Source: Xenococcus sp. MO_188.B8
GTDB lineage: Bacteria; Cyanobacteriota; Cyanobacteriia; Cyanobacteriales; Xenococcaceae
Assembly: GCA_030065615.1 (NCBI GenBank)
Contig: JASJDR010000036.1
Location: 1-52,780 of the forward strand
Reading direction: 5' to 3'
DNA length: 52,780 nt
Below are positions 1 to 9,270 of this stretch, in pieces. The notes beneath the pieces are model-generated. The model had not been told where the DNA came from. It did no database searches and saw only the letters and a list, made by a program, of their open reading frames with translations. Every line of letters begins with the position of its first letter. The stretch's first letter is position 1. Made by a program: the position numbers and the translations under genes.

Positions 1-3
1 TTT

Positions 4-1059
4 ATGACCATAGCAGTAGGACGCGCGCCCCAGACAGGATGGTTTGACGCCCTCGATGACTGGTTAAAGCGCGATCGCTTTGTATTCGTCGGTTGGTCCG
101 GCATCCTGCTCTTTCCCTGTGCTTACATGGCATTAGGCGGATGGCTGACTGGAACCACCTTTGTAACTTCTTGGTATACCCACGGTTTAGCTAGTTCCTA
201 TCTCGAAGGAGCTAACTTTCTCACCGTAGCGGTATCCACCCCCGCAGACAGTATGGGACATTCCCTACTCTTCCTTTGGGGTCCCGAGGCTGGCTGGAAC
301 TTTACCCGTTGGTGTCAAATCGGCGGACTGTGGAGTTTTGTCGCCCTGCACGGCGCCTTTGGCTTGATCGGATTTATGCTGCGTCAGTTTGAAATCGCTC
401 GTCTGGTAGGTATTCGTCCCTACAACGCGATCGCTTTTTCCGCGCCCATCGCCGTATTCGTAAGTGTCTTCTTACTTTATCCTTTGGGACAGTCAAGCTG
501 GTTCTTTGCGCCCAGTTTTGGCGTAGCAGGCATCTTCCGTTTCATTCTCTTCGTCCAAGGTTTCCATAACTTCACCCTCAATCCTTTCCACATGATGGGA
601 GTAGCGGGAGTCCTCGGCGGTGCATTACTCTGTGCGATTCACGGTGCCACCGTAGAAAACACCTTGTTTGAAGATGGTGAAGGAGCCAATACATTCCGCG
701 CTTTTGAGCCAACTCAAGCAGAAGAAACCTACAGTATGGTGACCGCAAACCGTTTCTGGTCTCAGATCTTCGGGATTGCTTTCTCCAACAAACGTTGGTT
801 ACACTTCTTCATGTTATTTGTCCCAGTAACTGGATTATGGATGGCCAGTATTGGTATTATCGGAATTGCTTTGAACCTGCGGGCTTATGACTTTGTCTCT
901 CAAGAATTGAGAGCAGCAGAAGATCCCGAGTTTGAAACTTTCTACACGAAAAATATCTTGTTAAACGAAGGTCTACGCTCTTGGATGGCGACTCAAGACC
1001 AACCCCACGAACAATTTGAATTCCCTGAGGAGGTACTACCCCGTGGTAACGCTCTCTAG
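4..1059 (+). CDS. psbD: Photosystem II D2 protein
   Basis: Encodes the D2 reaction-centre subunit, which with D1 binds the special-pair chlorophylls, pheophytin and quinone QA in the thylakoid membrane. The 351-residue product is full length for the family. It begins [10 protein letters not shown] and holds the conserved [18 protein letters not shown] segment, the [19 protein letters not shown] helix and a C-terminus ending in RGNAL. The ATG lies four bases into the window, so promoter and leader are out of view. It overlaps psbC by 17 bases, the classic cyanobacterial psbDC arrangement with coupled translation. No anomalies seen; identification is essentially certain. Confidence 0.99.
   Translation: MTIAVGRAPQTGWFDALDDWLKRDRFVFVGWSGILLFPCAYMALGGWLTGTTFVTSWYTHGLASSYLEGANFLTVAVSTPADSMGHSLLFLWGPEAGWNFTRWCQIGGLWSFVALHGAFGLIGFMLRQFEIARLVGIRPYNAIAFSAPIAVFVSVFLLYPLGQSSWFFAPSFGVAGIFRFILFVQGFHNFTLNPFHMMGVAGVLGGALLCAIHGATVENTLFEDGEGANTFRAFEPTQAEETYSMVTANRFWSQIFGIAFSNKRWLHFFMLFVPVTGLWMASIGIIGIALNLRAYDFVSQELRAAEDPEFETFYTKNILLNEGLRSWMATQDQPHEQFEFPEEVLPRGNAL
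1027..1034 (+). promoter_or_regulatory. Shine-Dalgarno site of psbC inside psbD
   Basis: GAGGAGGT lies in the last codons of psbD, 8 bases before a GTG at 1043. It is a near-perfect anti-16S match. It decides the psbC start in favour of this GTG rather than the in-frame ATG at 1016, which would add residues absent from known CP43. Confidence 0.9.
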
Positions 1060-2425
1060 TCCTTCATTTGGAGGCGGACGCGACCAAGAATCCACCGGCT
1101 TTGCTTGGTGGGCTGGCAACGCTCGTTTGATTAATCTTTCTGGTAAACTGCTGGGTGCTCATGTCGCCCATGCTGGTTTAATTGTTTTCTGGACTGGAGC
1201 GATGACTATTTTTGAAGTCGCTCACTATGTTCCTGAAAAACCCATGTATGAACAGGGCATGATTTTGATTCCCCACTTAGCAACTTTAGGTTGGGGTGTC
1301 GGTCCTGGTGGAGAAGTTATTAGTACTTATCCCTATTTTGTAGTGGGTGTTTTACACCTTATTTCTTCGGCCGTTCTTGGCTTAGGTGGTATTTACCACG
1401 CGCTTCGTGGGCCTGAAACCTTAGAAGAATATTCTGACTTCTTTTCTCAGGACTGGAAGGACAAAAACCAAATGACCAACATCATTGGTTATCACCTAAT
1501 CCTCTTGGGATGTGGAGCCTTTTTGTTAGTCTTCAAGGCGATGTTCTTCGGTGGTGTTTATGACACCTGGGCTCCTGGTGGTGGAGACGTTCGTATTATC
1601 ACTAACCCAACTTTAGATCCTGGTGTGATCTTAGGTTATCTAACCAGAGCGCCTTTTGGCGGGGAAGGTTGGATCATTAGTGTAAATAATATGGAAGACA
1701 TCATTGGTGGTCATATTTGGATTGGTTTGATTTGTATTTCTGGTGGTGTATGGCATATTTTGACCAAGCCTTTTGGCTGGGCTCGCCGTGCTCTGATCTG
1801 GAATGGTGAAGCTTATCTTTCTTACAGTATCGGTGCTGTGTCTTTAATGTCATTCATCGCTGCTTGTTATATCTGGTTCAACAACACTGCTTATCCCAGT
1901 GAATTTTATGGGCCTACTAATGCTGAAGCATCTCAAGCACAAGCCTTTACTTTCTTAGCTCGTGACCAAAGACTGGGTGCCAACATTGGTTCTTCTCAAG
2001 GTCCTACTGGTCTGGGTAAGTATTTAATGCGTTCTCCTACTGGAGAGATTATTCTGGGTGGAGAAACTATGCGTTTCTGGGATTTCCGTGGTCCTTGGTT
2101 AGAACCTTTACGTGGTCCTAACGGTCTTGACCTCGATAAAATCAGAAATGATATCCAACCTTGGCAATTACGTCGTGCTGCTGAGTATATGACTCATGCT
2201 CCTAACGCTTCTATTAATGCGGTAGGTGGCATCATTACTGAGGCTAACTCTTTCAACTTCGTTAACATTCGTCAGTGGTTGGCTTCATTCCAGTTCGTCA
2301 TGGCATTCTTCTTCCTCGTTGGTCACTTGTGGCACGCTGGACGCGCCCGCGCTGCTGCTGGTGGTTTCGAGAAAGGGATTGACCGTGAAACTGAACCAGT
2401 ATTAGCTATGCCGGATCTTGACTAA
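1043..2425 (+). CDS. psbC: Photosystem II CP43 antenna protein
   Basis: CP43 is the inner chlorophyll-a antenna of photosystem II and donates a ligand to the manganese cluster through its large lumenal loop. The product from the GTG start ([20 protein letters not shown]) is 460 residues, as expected. Visible hallmarks are [20 protein letters not shown] near the N-terminus, the lumenal-loop motif [20 protein letters not shown] and the last helix with [14 protein letters not shown]. An ATG at 1016 opens the same frame but lies inside psbD without a suitable ribosome site, so I chose GTG 1043. Co-transcribed with psbD and followed by a terminator-like hairpin. Confidence 0.98.
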   Translation: MVTLSSPSFGGGRDQESTGFAWWAGNARLINLSGKLLGAHVAHAGLIVFWTGAMTIFEVAHYVPEKPMYEQGMILIPHLATLGWGVGPGGEVISTYPYFVVGVLHLISSAVLGLGGIYHALRGPETLEEYSDFFSQDWKDKNQMTNIIGYHLILLGCGAFLLVFKAMFFGGVYDTWAPGGGDVRIITNPTLDPGVILGYLTRAPFGGEGWIISVNNMEDIIGGHIWIGLICISGGVWHILTKPFGWARRALIWNGEAYLSYSIGAVSLMSFIAACYIWFNNTAYPSEFYGPTNAEASQAQAFTFLARDQRLGANIGSSQGPTGLGKYLMRSPTGEIILGGETMRFWDFRGPWLEPLRGPNGLDLDKIRNDIQPWQLRRAAEYMTHAPNASINAVGGIITEANSFNFVNIRQWLASFQFVMAFFFLVGHLWHAGRARAAAGGFEKGIDRETEPVLAMPDLD

Positions 2426-2464
2426 TTGATTTTAATCATCGGTTAAGATTAAACAAATTATTAG

Positions 2465-2492
2465 TAAGCCTCTACTCTTTAGTAGGGGCTTA
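2465..2492 (+). terminator. Terminator-like hairpin after psbC
   Basis: A 12-base-pair stem (TAAGCCTCTACT paired with AGTAGGGGCTTA, one G-U pair) with a CTTT loop lies 40 bases after the psbC stop. The following stretch is T/A-rich but lacks a long T run, so termination strength is uncertain. Confidence 0.7.
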
Positions 2493-2555
2493 TTATTTAA
2501 GTAATAAGTAAATAAGTAATAAATAATAAGTACGAGCTTGGCAATAAAAAAATAC

Positions 2556-2580
2556 GGAGTATAGCAATAAACTATACTCC
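2556..2580. terminator. Bidirectional terminator between convergent genes
   Basis: GGAGTATAG and CTATACTCC form a perfect 9-base-pair stem with a 7-base loop. On the minus strand the stem is followed by GTATTTTTTT; on the plus strand a run of eight T lies 11 bases downstream. It sits between the end of psbC (plus) and the end of the small gene at 2659 (minus), where a two-way terminator is expected. Confidence 0.75.
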
Positions 2581-2658
2581 AATAATTAACTTTTTTTTGA
2601 TTACAAACTAAATAAGATCTTTGATCAGAAAAAATTTACTCATCTGATAATTAAATTA

Positions 2659-2880
2659 TTATGAACCAGCACAAGGATTGTCTTTGCTGCTAGCACAAGG
2701 ATCACAATAGCCTTCTTCACCTTCGGCAGCGCAGGGGTTGCACTCTTTTTCATGACCGTCAGCAACTATGATCGCAGAAGCTCTTACGGATGAAGCACTG
2801 GCATTGCTAGGAAGGAAACCAACCAAGCTAGTAGATAAAAGAGAAGCAGCAGCCAGGGTAGAAATATATTGTAATTTCAT
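2659..2880 (-). CDS. Small exported Cys-rich NPC-motif protein
   Basis: A 73-residue protein. Residues 1-29 look like a Sec signal peptide (MKLQYISTLAAASLLSTSLV, with Ala-Ser-Ala near the probable cleavage site). The mature part ends in a cysteine-rich tail with three related blocks: CNPCAAEG, CDPCASSK and NPCAGS, giving six Cys counting YCDPC. I do not recognise a named family. NPC-type tandem blocks in small periplasmic proteins suggest metal or heme binding, which is inference. It is divergent from the cupredoxin-like gene at 3109 and shares its upstream region, so co-regulation is plausible. Convergent with psbC, separated by a two-way terminator. Confidence 0.75.
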   Translation of the reverse strand: MKLQYISTLAAASLLSTSLVGFLPSNASASSVRASAIIVADGHEKECNPCAAEGEEGYCDPCASSKDNPCAGS

Positions 2881-2959
2881 GATTTCTGTTTAATGTGTGA
2901 GGTAATTTGAACTGAATAACTCGATTTATATCTAAAGGTGGAAATATGAAAATAACCTG

Positions 2960-2992
2960 AGAAACTTGTGTGAAAAAAATTAGAAACTTGTG
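2960..2992. promoter_or_regulatory. Tandem direct repeat in a divergent promoter region
   Basis: AGAAACTTGTG occurs at 2960-2970 and again at 2982-2992, exactly 22 bases apart, about two helical turns. This places both copies on the same DNA face, as expected for a dimeric regulator or response regulator. It lies in the 228-base gap between divergent genes at 2880 (minus) and 3109 (plus). No regulator is identified. Confidence 0.5.
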
Positions 2993-3108
2993 CATAATTC
3001 GTGCAAGCTAAATTAATATTTTTTAGGGAAAAATCTCAGCAAAAAATCATTTTTGATAGTGATACTAGCAAGTGAAATTTCAAGATCTAGCTGAATTTAG
3101 GAACAGAC

Positions 3109-3588
3109 ATGAAAAATATCTTATTTAAAGGAAGTAAACTATTATTATTAGCTGGTGCTAGTGTGATCGCGATCGCGCATTTAACTTCTCCTGTAAAATC
3201 TCAATCAGACAATGTCACAACTATTGCCCTAACGCAAACGGGATGTCAATTTGTGGAAACAGAAGGCAAAAATCATAATTTTCAGACTACAAGTGCTGCT
3301 GATTGTAAAAAAATTAATAGTGATACTTTAGCCGAAAGAGAAAAAGAATTTAAACCTCTTGAGTTGACTGCGGGAGAATATGTTTTCCAAGTTACCAATG
3401 AAAATGTTCCTTATGAACTAGGTTTTTATCTAAGGGGACAGGGAAGATTCTCGACTTTACCAAAGACTAGTGGTGGAGGTTTAACCGGCGGAACTACTAA
3501 GGAGTATCGCGTAACTTTGCGTCCTGGTAAGTATTGGATCAGTTGTCCTCTTAACCCTACTCCTGATTATCCTTTAATCGTTAATTAA
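3109..3588 (+). CDS. Exported cupredoxin-like protein
   Basis: A 159-residue protein with an N-terminal signal peptide (hydrophobic core LLLLAGASVIAIAHL, mature start after VKSQS). The rest reads as a beta-sandwich: a PLELTAGEYVFQVTNENVPY segment, an LGFYLRGQG strand and a C-terminal RVTLRPGKYWISCPLNP stretch resembling the loop carrying copper ligands in cupredoxins. The usual Cys-x-x-His-x-Met pattern is not there (Cys is followed by PLNPTPDYP), so a type 1 copper site is doubtful. Two other Cys (TGCQF, ADCKK) could form a disulfide. Divergent from the Cys-rich exported peptide; both may belong to one metal- or redox-related response. Fold assignment is moderate. Confidence 0.7.
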   Translation: MKNILFKGSKLLLLAGASVIAIAHLTSPVKSQSDNVTTIALTQTGCQFVETEGKNHNFQTTSAADCKKINSDTLAEREKEFKPLELTAGEYVFQVTNENVPYELGFYLRGQGRFSTLPKTSGGGLTGGTTKEYRVTLRPGKYWISCPLNPTPDYPLIVN

Positions 3589-3684
3589 TAGTACTAGTAG
3601 TTTGTCCCAGCCCATTCAGTGGTCAAATTTACATATCCCTTCTATTTGAACTTGTCCATTATTCAATTCGTTCTTGCTCCTCTC

Positions 3685-3718
3685 CCTCTGCTTTTACTTT
3701 CATAAGCGGAGGTTTTTT
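3685..3718 (+). terminator. Rho-independent terminator after the cupredoxin-like gene
   Basis: CCTCTGCTT at 3685 pairs with AAGCGGAGG at 3704 (9 pairs, one G-U), followed at once by six T. It lies about 100 bases after the stop of the 3109 gene, in the right orientation to end its transcript. Confidence 0.75.
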
Positions 3719-4113
3719 AACAAATCTCCAATTCTCTCATTCGAGGATATTATTCCACTTGATGGTATAACCTTTGTGTCTTAGGTAATTTCTAGAAATA
3801 TTTTTACTAGGTTTTAATCAGATTTATTCTTCACGAGTAAAGCAAAAATTGTTAAATCAGAAGTATTGAAGCAAGGCTGTTCCAAGTTTTAAAACATTTA
3901 CGATGTTATCGCCCATTTTTTCTATTACTGTAAAACTTACTTCAAGAACCCAAAAAGTAGCTTTTACTCTTATATCTATAATTTATTACTATATATTAGA
4001 CTATGCAATTGGTCTTACAACTGTAGTTTTTGTTCTGTATAAAGGTACAAAACATAACATTATTTGTACTGAATTATTTAATTTTTTATGTTTTAATTAA
4101 ATAGAGCAAACTA
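3719..4113. other. AT-rich gap without a convincing gene
   Basis: About 395 bases. A 65-codon hydrophobic reading frame at 3903-4100 has AT-driven composition, no clear ribosome site and no family resemblance, so I do not call it. This is where the missing 5' part of the ABC transporter remnant at 4114 would be expected, but no frame here resembles it. Confidence 0.6.
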
Positions 4114-5058
4114 TTGATATTGATACAGGAACTATATTTGAACGCTTTTGTTCAACTATATAAGAATCTTCCTTGGATTCTGCCCGCCGTAATTATTGCG
4201 CCACAAATTTTGGCTGGCGATTTGGAAATCGGTAAATTTGCCGAAGCACAAGGGGCATTTAATAGGCTTTTTTGGGCTATGTATGTGTTTGTTAGGACGT
4301 TTCACGAACTGGTAGGATTTACTGCCTCGATTGATCGTTTAGCTGAATTTGATGATTTCTTGCAGAAATCCCCAAGAGGAATTCACCGTGGCAGCATTCA
4401 GCCCCCAACTATTGAGATCTTAGAAGATGAGCGTTTTGCTATTCAAGACTTGACTTTGTATACCCCAAACTATCAAAGAACCTTATGTCAAAATGTTGCG
4501 GTTCAACTCAAACCAGGTCAAGGCATGTTGATTAGGGGAATGAGTGGTTGTGGGAAAAGTTCTCTGCTTCGTGCGATTGCTGGTTTATGGAATTCTGGTC
4601 GAGGTACAATTATCCGACCCCAACTAGAGAAAATACTATTTTTACCTCAGCATCCTTATATGGTTTTGGGGACTCTCCGGGAGCAGTTGCTCTATCCTCA
4701 GGTCAATGCTTGTATTAGCGATCGCCAACTCTGTCAAGTATTGCAACAGGTAAATCTACCTGATTTAGTTGCAAGATTTCAGGGTTTTGATACTGAAAGA
4801 GACTGGGCTGATGTGTTTTCTCTAGGGGAACAACAACGCATCGCTTTTGCTCGTATTCTAATTACCCAACCCAAGTATGTGATTTTAGATGAAGCTACAA
4901 GTGCTTTAGATGTCAAAAACGAAGAAAATCTCTATCGGTATCTTTTAGAGATGGGTAAGACTTTCATCAGCGTTGGTCACCGCTCGACTTTATTAAGATA
5001 TCATCATTTAATCTTAGAATTATCAGGAGAGGAAGGGGCGCAAATGCTCTATTCTTAA
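4114..5058 (+). pseudogene. N-terminally truncated SbmA/BacA-type ABC transporter (permease-ATPase)
   Basis: The readable frame (314 codons from a weak TTG) starts in the last part of the transmembrane domain (LPWILPAVIIAPQILAGDLE, then LVGFTASIDRLAEF) and continues through a nucleotide-binding domain. Walker A is GMSGCGKSS, the signature is SLGEQQR and Walker B is YVILDEATSALD. Full-length members of this fused permease-ATPase family are about 570-650 residues, so roughly the first half with most membrane helices is missing, and upstream DNA shows no matching frame. Walker A has Met where Pro is usual. The ATPase part is otherwise well preserved, implying a recent truncation or a retained half-protein. 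I favour a pseudogene. Confidence 0.75.
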
Positions 5059-5303
5059 AATTCTCGGGAGTAAAGATGCATAATTTTGTAAAATCTACTC
5101 CTGCTTGCAAAATTGTCAATATAAGTCTTTGTGGTTTAAGATTAATCCCGAATTCCTACGTTATGTTAAAAATTATGGACAAGATTAACTAGGAGTTGTG
5201 AAATATGAATACTTGCGCTTTTGGTATCTAGAGCTACATACAAAAATATCTTAGAGGCCAAAAAGCAAGGTCGAGTATACAATCATATCAATAAAAAAGC
5301 TGA

Positions 5304-7739
5304 GTGTTAATTGAAGTGGAGCAATCAATTAGGCTAATATCTGAAGAAACAGGAAAACTATTAGCTTGGGCATCGGGACTAGAAGGCTCAACGAATAGTT
5401 ATTTGGAAGAAGTGCAAGCTTTATCCCAGAAATTAGGAGCTCATTATCGTTCTGATGGCTTAACGGAAATTGGTTTTTGGGTACCAGGATTAATGGGAGA
5501 TGTTTTACACGAAAGAGATTTTTATCTCGAAGTGTTTACCCCTTTAGAAAAGATTGATTGGCGGAGTAAAGAACAAAGAATTAGCTTTAAACGCGATCGC
5601 ATTCACCTCGAACAACAGGGAGAATTTAGTTGGGGTGTGGTAGCGGGAATGCAGCCAGGAACGAGAGAACAACCGGGTTCTTTTTACTGGTTACGTTATG
5701 TGGATCGAGCGGAAAAGTTACGCACAATTCGGGATTTACTGCCCTATTCTCTGCCCTACGGAATTTTTGCCCCAGCAGAACTCTATGATATGGAATCGTT
5801 ACAGGCGCAAAGAGCAGATCTTGATTATTTTCAACGCACTGGCTCAATCGATAGTAAAGTACCCCCTCGTGTGGGTCCTCCGAGAAATATTTTAGAAATC
5901 CATGTGGGAACGGCTTCTGAAGAAGGAACTTTAGAAGGCTTGACTCGTATCTATCAGACTATTGCCGAGAAAATTAAGCAAAATCAGCCTTTAACCCCCG
6001 CCGAACAAAACTATATCGGCTATGACGCGATCGAATTATTACCTACGGAACCAACAATTGAATTTCGCGATGAATATAGTCCCGAAAGTGAGTTTTTTGC
6101 TTTTGTGACAGAAGATGAAGATATCGTCGAAATCGAACTGACTAAACCTAATACTCAAGATTGGGGTTACGATGTTCCTATTTTAGGTTCTAGTACCACT
6201 AATCCATCCTTACTGGGAAGTTTACGCCCCGATGAAGTAATCGATTTTATTGCCACCTTACATAATTTTCCCACCCAGCCAATTCATTTGATCTACGATC
6301 TTGTTTATGGTCATGCAGATAATCAAAGCGAGTTGTTAATTGCCCGTCAATTTCTCAAAGGACCTAATATGTATGGTCAAGATCTTAACCATCAGTTACC
6401 GATGGTGCGAGCGATTTTACTAGAAATGCAGCGACGGAAAATTAATAATGGAATTGATGGAATTCGTATTGATGGGGGTCAGGATTTCCGCTTTTTCAAT
6501 CCCCTTTCAGGAAAAGTAGAACAAGATGATGCTTATCTGTTAGCAATGAGTAATGTTCCCCAAGAAATTGTGGGCAATAGAAGATTATTATTTACGATCT
6601 TTGAAGATGGTCGTCCTTGGCCAGAGGAAGGTTGGGAAGAAAAATCTCGCTATCGGGAGCTAATCGAAGCTAAACCCGATGCTTACCAGTGGGGGCCCCT
6701 AATTTTTGCCCATAATACCCCCAGTTTACAAGGTTTTTGGCATAGAAAATGGTCACGAGTTTTGGAAGCCATGACTATTGGCGATCATTGGATTACTGGT
6801 TGTGCTAATCACGATACCGTCAGGCGGGGTAATCAAATTGCCCTAGAAGAGGCGATTAATTGGCATTTGGGTAAAACTTTACCCGACATCTTGCGTAGAG
6901 CCTATGATAATCCAGCAATTAATACTTGGGTTTATGGTTTTAGTCCTGGGTTACCAATGGACTTTATTAACGCTACAATGCACGCTCCTTGGATGTTTTT
7001 TCGGAATACCGATGAACAATATGGGGTCAAGGTGGTTTCTGAAGAAATTGGTTTTTTAGCTTGGCAAATTACGCCAGAATTATATAAAAAGCCCCATGCT
7101 TTTCCCCGTTTAAAAGCGCAAGGGTTCAAGCAGCTCAAACAATTGCAAGAATTCGGGCAAGCCTTAAATTTTGCCATGATTCAACAGGATTACAATTTAG
7201 CCGAAGTCTTAGAAATACTGCGCTCTTGTACTGATACTCATTGTATTGTCGAGCTGCCCGTGCTCACAGAATTAATGCGGGGGGGCATGGTACGATTTCT
7301 CAAAAAATTAGACTTAGACCGCTTAAAAAACTTTGCTCTGATGTTTATGGAAGATTGCTATCAAATCTGCAATGTTTTCTATTACAGAGAAGATCTTGAC
7401 CCGATTCAAACTAAGTTTAATTTGACTTTAAGACAATTTCGTCATCAGCATCCCTGGTTAGCAGCAAATATCACAGAAGGCGATCGCTTTGAGCGAATAA
7501 TCGAGGACAACAGAAGCATCTTTTATGGAGTTCGTTACTCTCCTGATAGTCAAGAAGGGGTGGCGCTGATCTCTCATTTAGAAGGATCAGCTATGACGAT
7601 TAATCTTGAAGAACTATTGGGATTGGAGTTAGAGAATTGGCAAATTGCGATCGCTTCTCCTGGTTTAGCGATCGATAATCTCCAGAGTTTTCATCTCGAT
7701 CATAGTCAGGCTTTATTATTAAAACTTGTTACTGAATAA
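5304..7739 (+). CDS. gghA: Glucosylglycerol hydrolase (GH13-like)
   Basis: An 811-residue protein matching the cyanobacterial glucosylglycerol hydrolase family (GghA, Slr1670 type), which cleaves the osmolyte glucosylglycerol to glucose and glycerol in the cytoplasm when salt stress ends. GH13-type signatures are visible: GIRIDGGQDF with the likely nucleophile Asp390, TIFEDGRPWP with the likely acid Glu434, and CANHDTVRRG with the transition-state Asp near 504. The start is a GTG directly after an in-frame TGA, with no good ribosome site; a start a few codons later is possible. Its TAA overlaps the ATG of gpsA by one base (TAATG), so translation is probably coupled. gpsA makes glycerol-3-phosphate, the acceptor in glucosylglycerol synthesis, which supports the assignment. 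Confidence 0.82.
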   Translation: MLIEVEQSIRLISEETGKLLAWASGLEGSTNSYLEEVQALSQKLGAHYRSDGLTEIGFWVPGLMGDVLHERDFYLEVFTPLEKIDWRSKEQRISFKRDRIHLEQQGEFSWGVVAGMQPGTREQPGSFYWLRYVDRAEKLRTIRDLLPYSLPYGIFAPAELYDMESLQAQRADLDYFQRTGSIDSKVPPRVGPPRNILEIHVGTASEEGTLEGLTRIYQTIAEKIKQNQPLTPAEQNYIGYDAIELLPTEPTIEFRDEYSPESEFFAFVTEDEDIVEIELTKPNTQDWGYDVPILGSSTTNPSLLGSLRPDEVIDFIATLHNFPTQPIHLIYDLVYGHADNQSELLIARQFLKGPNMYGQDLNHQLPMVRAILLEMQRRKINNGIDGIRIDGGQDFRFFNPLSGKVEQDDAYLLAMSNVPQEIVGNRRLLFTIFEDGRPWPEEGWEEKSRYRELIEAKPDAYQWGPLIFAHNTPSLQGFWHRKWSRVLEAMTIGDHWITGCANHDTVRRGNQIALEEAINWHLGKTLPDILRRAYDNPAINTWVYGFSPGLPMDFINATMHAPWMFFRNTDEQYGVKVVSEEIGFLAWQITPELYKKPHAFPRLKAQGFKQLKQLQEFGQALNFAMIQQDYNLAEVLEILRSCTDTHCIVELPVLTELMRGGMVRFLKKLDLDRLKNFALMFMEDCYQICNVFYYREDLDPIQTKFNLTLRQFRHQHPWLAANITEGDRFERIIEDNRSIFYGVRYSPDSQEGVALISHLEGSAMTINLEELLGLELENWQIAIASPGLAIDNLQSFHLDHSQALLLKLVTE

Positions 7740-8677
7740 TGAATCTTCATTCTCTAAGAACAAGCTTAACTATTATTGGTGCTGGTGCTTGGGGCAGTGC
7801 CTTAGCGGGTGTTGCCCAAAAAGCAGGTCAGCAAGTACAACTCTGGTCTCGTAGAAGTCCCCAATCATTAGAGTCTGTAACTCAAAATGCGGCAGTTATT
7901 CTCTGTGCTACCTCCATGAAAGGAGTTAATAGCACTATTGCACGGCTCCAAACCATCTCGATTCCCCAGACTACCATTTTAGTCAGTGCCACCAAAGGTC
8001 TCGACCCGACAACGATGCAGACTCCTTCGCGATTATGGCAAACTGCTTTTCCCCATAATCCCATTGCGGTACTTTCTGGCCCTAATTTATCTAAAGAAAT
8101 CGAACAGGGTTTACCAGCGACCACTGTGATCGCCAGCACCAATCTCGCTGCGGCAGAACAAGTCCAAAAGATGTTTTCCTCGGATTCGTTTCGAGTATAT
8201 ATCAACGATGATCCTCTAGGAACCGAGTTAGGAGGAACCTTAAAAAATGTTATTGCGATCGCCGTGGGTGTTTCCGATGGTCTAAAATTGGGTACTAATG
8301 CCAAATCTGCTTTGATTACTCGCTCTCTTAAGGAAATTATCGCTGTGGGAACTCATTTAGGGGGCAAAACAGAAACTTTTTGGGGTCTTGCAGGTTTAGG
8401 AGATTTGTTAGCAACTTGTAGCAGTAGTCTCAGTCGTAATTATCGCGTCGGCTATGGATTAGCTCAAGGGAAAATTTTAGCTAAAATTTTGTCAGAGTTG
8501 CAAAGTACAGCCGAAGGAGTCAACACGGCTCATGTATTATTAAAACTTGCTAAATCCCAAAACATTCAGGTTCCGATTTGTCAGCAAGTCTGTCTGTTAC
8601 TGAATGGTCTTACAACCCCAGAAGCCGCATTGGAGGCATTAATGAGTCGTGATTTGAAATCAGAAATAGGCAATTGA
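7739..8677 (+). CDS. gpsA: Glycerol-3-phosphate dehydrogenase [NAD(P)+]
   Basis: Reduces dihydroxyacetone phosphate to sn-glycerol-3-phosphate, feeding glycerolipids and, in salt-adapted cyanobacteria, glucosylglycerol. The 312-residue product is of normal size. Visible are the dinucleotide-binding GAGAWGSALAG at about 15-25, VLSGPNLSKEIEQGLP, the catalytic-lysine region ELGGTLKNVIAIAVG, and FWGLAGLGDLLATCSS followed by SRNYRVGYGLAQG. The first few residues are extra relative to the Rossmann start. Coupled to the upstream hydrolase gene by a one-base stop/start overlap, so the two form a compact solute-metabolism unit. Confidence 0.95.
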   Translation: MNLHSLRTSLTIIGAGAWGSALAGVAQKAGQQVQLWSRRSPQSLESVTQNAAVILCATSMKGVNSTIARLQTISIPQTTILVSATKGLDPTTMQTPSRLWQTAFPHNPIAVLSGPNLSKEIEQGLPATTVIASTNLAAAEQVQKMFSSDSFRVYINDDPLGTELGGTLKNVIAIAVGVSDGLKLGTNAKSALITRSLKEIIAVGTHLGGKTETFWGLAGLGDLLATCSSSLSRNYRVGYGLAQGKILAKILSELQSTAEGVNTAHVLLKLAKSQNIQVPICQQVCLLLNGLTTPEAALEALMSRDLKSEIGN

Positions 8678-8740
8678 GAAAGAAGTGATTTGATCCTGTT
8701 ACGAGACCATTAACATTAGTATCTAATAAATACCTAACGG

Positions 8741-8965
8741 TCATAGTTCAACATTTCTACCAGTGGTTTTATCTCGCAAATTTGTAAAAATTTCCTCTTC
8801 AAAATCCGCGTTTTTGAAATCTTGAGAGTTTCTAAAATCTTCTAAGCTAGTCGAAAAATTATTTACTGTTTGAATATCAATTAAAATTTCTACTCCATCA
8901 AGAATGTTAATTTCTTCTAATAATTCGATAGTTTTACCCTTCTTAATCCCTTTAACTGATGACAT
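8741..8965 (-). CDS. Orphan antitoxin-like small protein
   Basis: A 74-residue protein. Its N-terminal half (VKGIKKGKTIELLEEINILD, then GVEILIDIQ) resembles the short beta-rich DNA-binding region of cyanobacterial antitoxins that accompany PIN-domain toxins, and the acidic tail ends LRDKTTGRNVEL, a typical toxin-binding tail. A GGAG-type ribosome site lies just upstream on the minus strand (GAAAAAGGAG). No toxin gene follows: only 63 bases separate its stop from the end of gpsA. So it is an orphan antitoxin or the survivor of a lost pair. The family call rests on pattern only. Confidence 0.6.
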   Translation of the reverse strand: MSSVKGIKKGKTIELLEEINILDGVEILIDIQTVNNFSTSLEDFRNSQDFKNADFEEEIFTNLRDKTTGRNVEL

Positions 8966-9031
8966 AATTACTCCTTTTTCTGCAATTTTTATCTATTTTC
9001 TCTCAGAATTGGGGTTTAGGGGTGAAGTACT

Positions 9032-9104
9032 CTTCACTTTGCCTGGTGGAAGCTCGATCACACCAATCTAATACTCGATTCCACGCCCGAAGGGCGATCG
9101 CGGT
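9032..9104. repeat. Dispersed 73-base repeat, copy 1
   Basis: Matches 12275-12347 at 65 of 73 positions by eye. Both copies keep GTGGAA near the left and its exact complement TTCCAC about 27 bases later, so a stem-loop is conserved, and both end in GAAGGGCGATCGCGGT containing HIP1. In this copy CGCCC-GAA-GGGCG adds a second small hairpin. It lies in the 305-base gap between the antitoxin-like gene and the alpha/beta hydrolase; nothing else is recognised in that gap. Confidence 0.75.
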
Positions 9105-9270
9105 TTTTGACTGGGCGCTGGTAAACTTTGTTGTATTTTGCTCGACTAAGTGTGATTTTTTAAAATTTGGCTACAGAAAAACCCTTGAAAATATATTGTT
9201 AAGGGCTTTGCTGCAAAAGTTCTAATTTCTGCCACAGTCACCATCAATTATTGATTCTGATAATAAAATT

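Noticed and set aside
1016-1042. ATG at 1016 as psbC start
   Set aside because: It adds nine residues absent from CP43, while GTG 1043 has a perfect ribosome site and gives the family N-terminus.
3903-4100. 65-codon hydrophobic frame
   Set aside because: AT-driven composition, no ribosome site, no resemblance to the transporter remnant that follows.
9022-9225. 67-codon frame across repeat copy 1
   Set aside because: Runs through the dispersed repeat and HIP1 site; no protein-like pattern.
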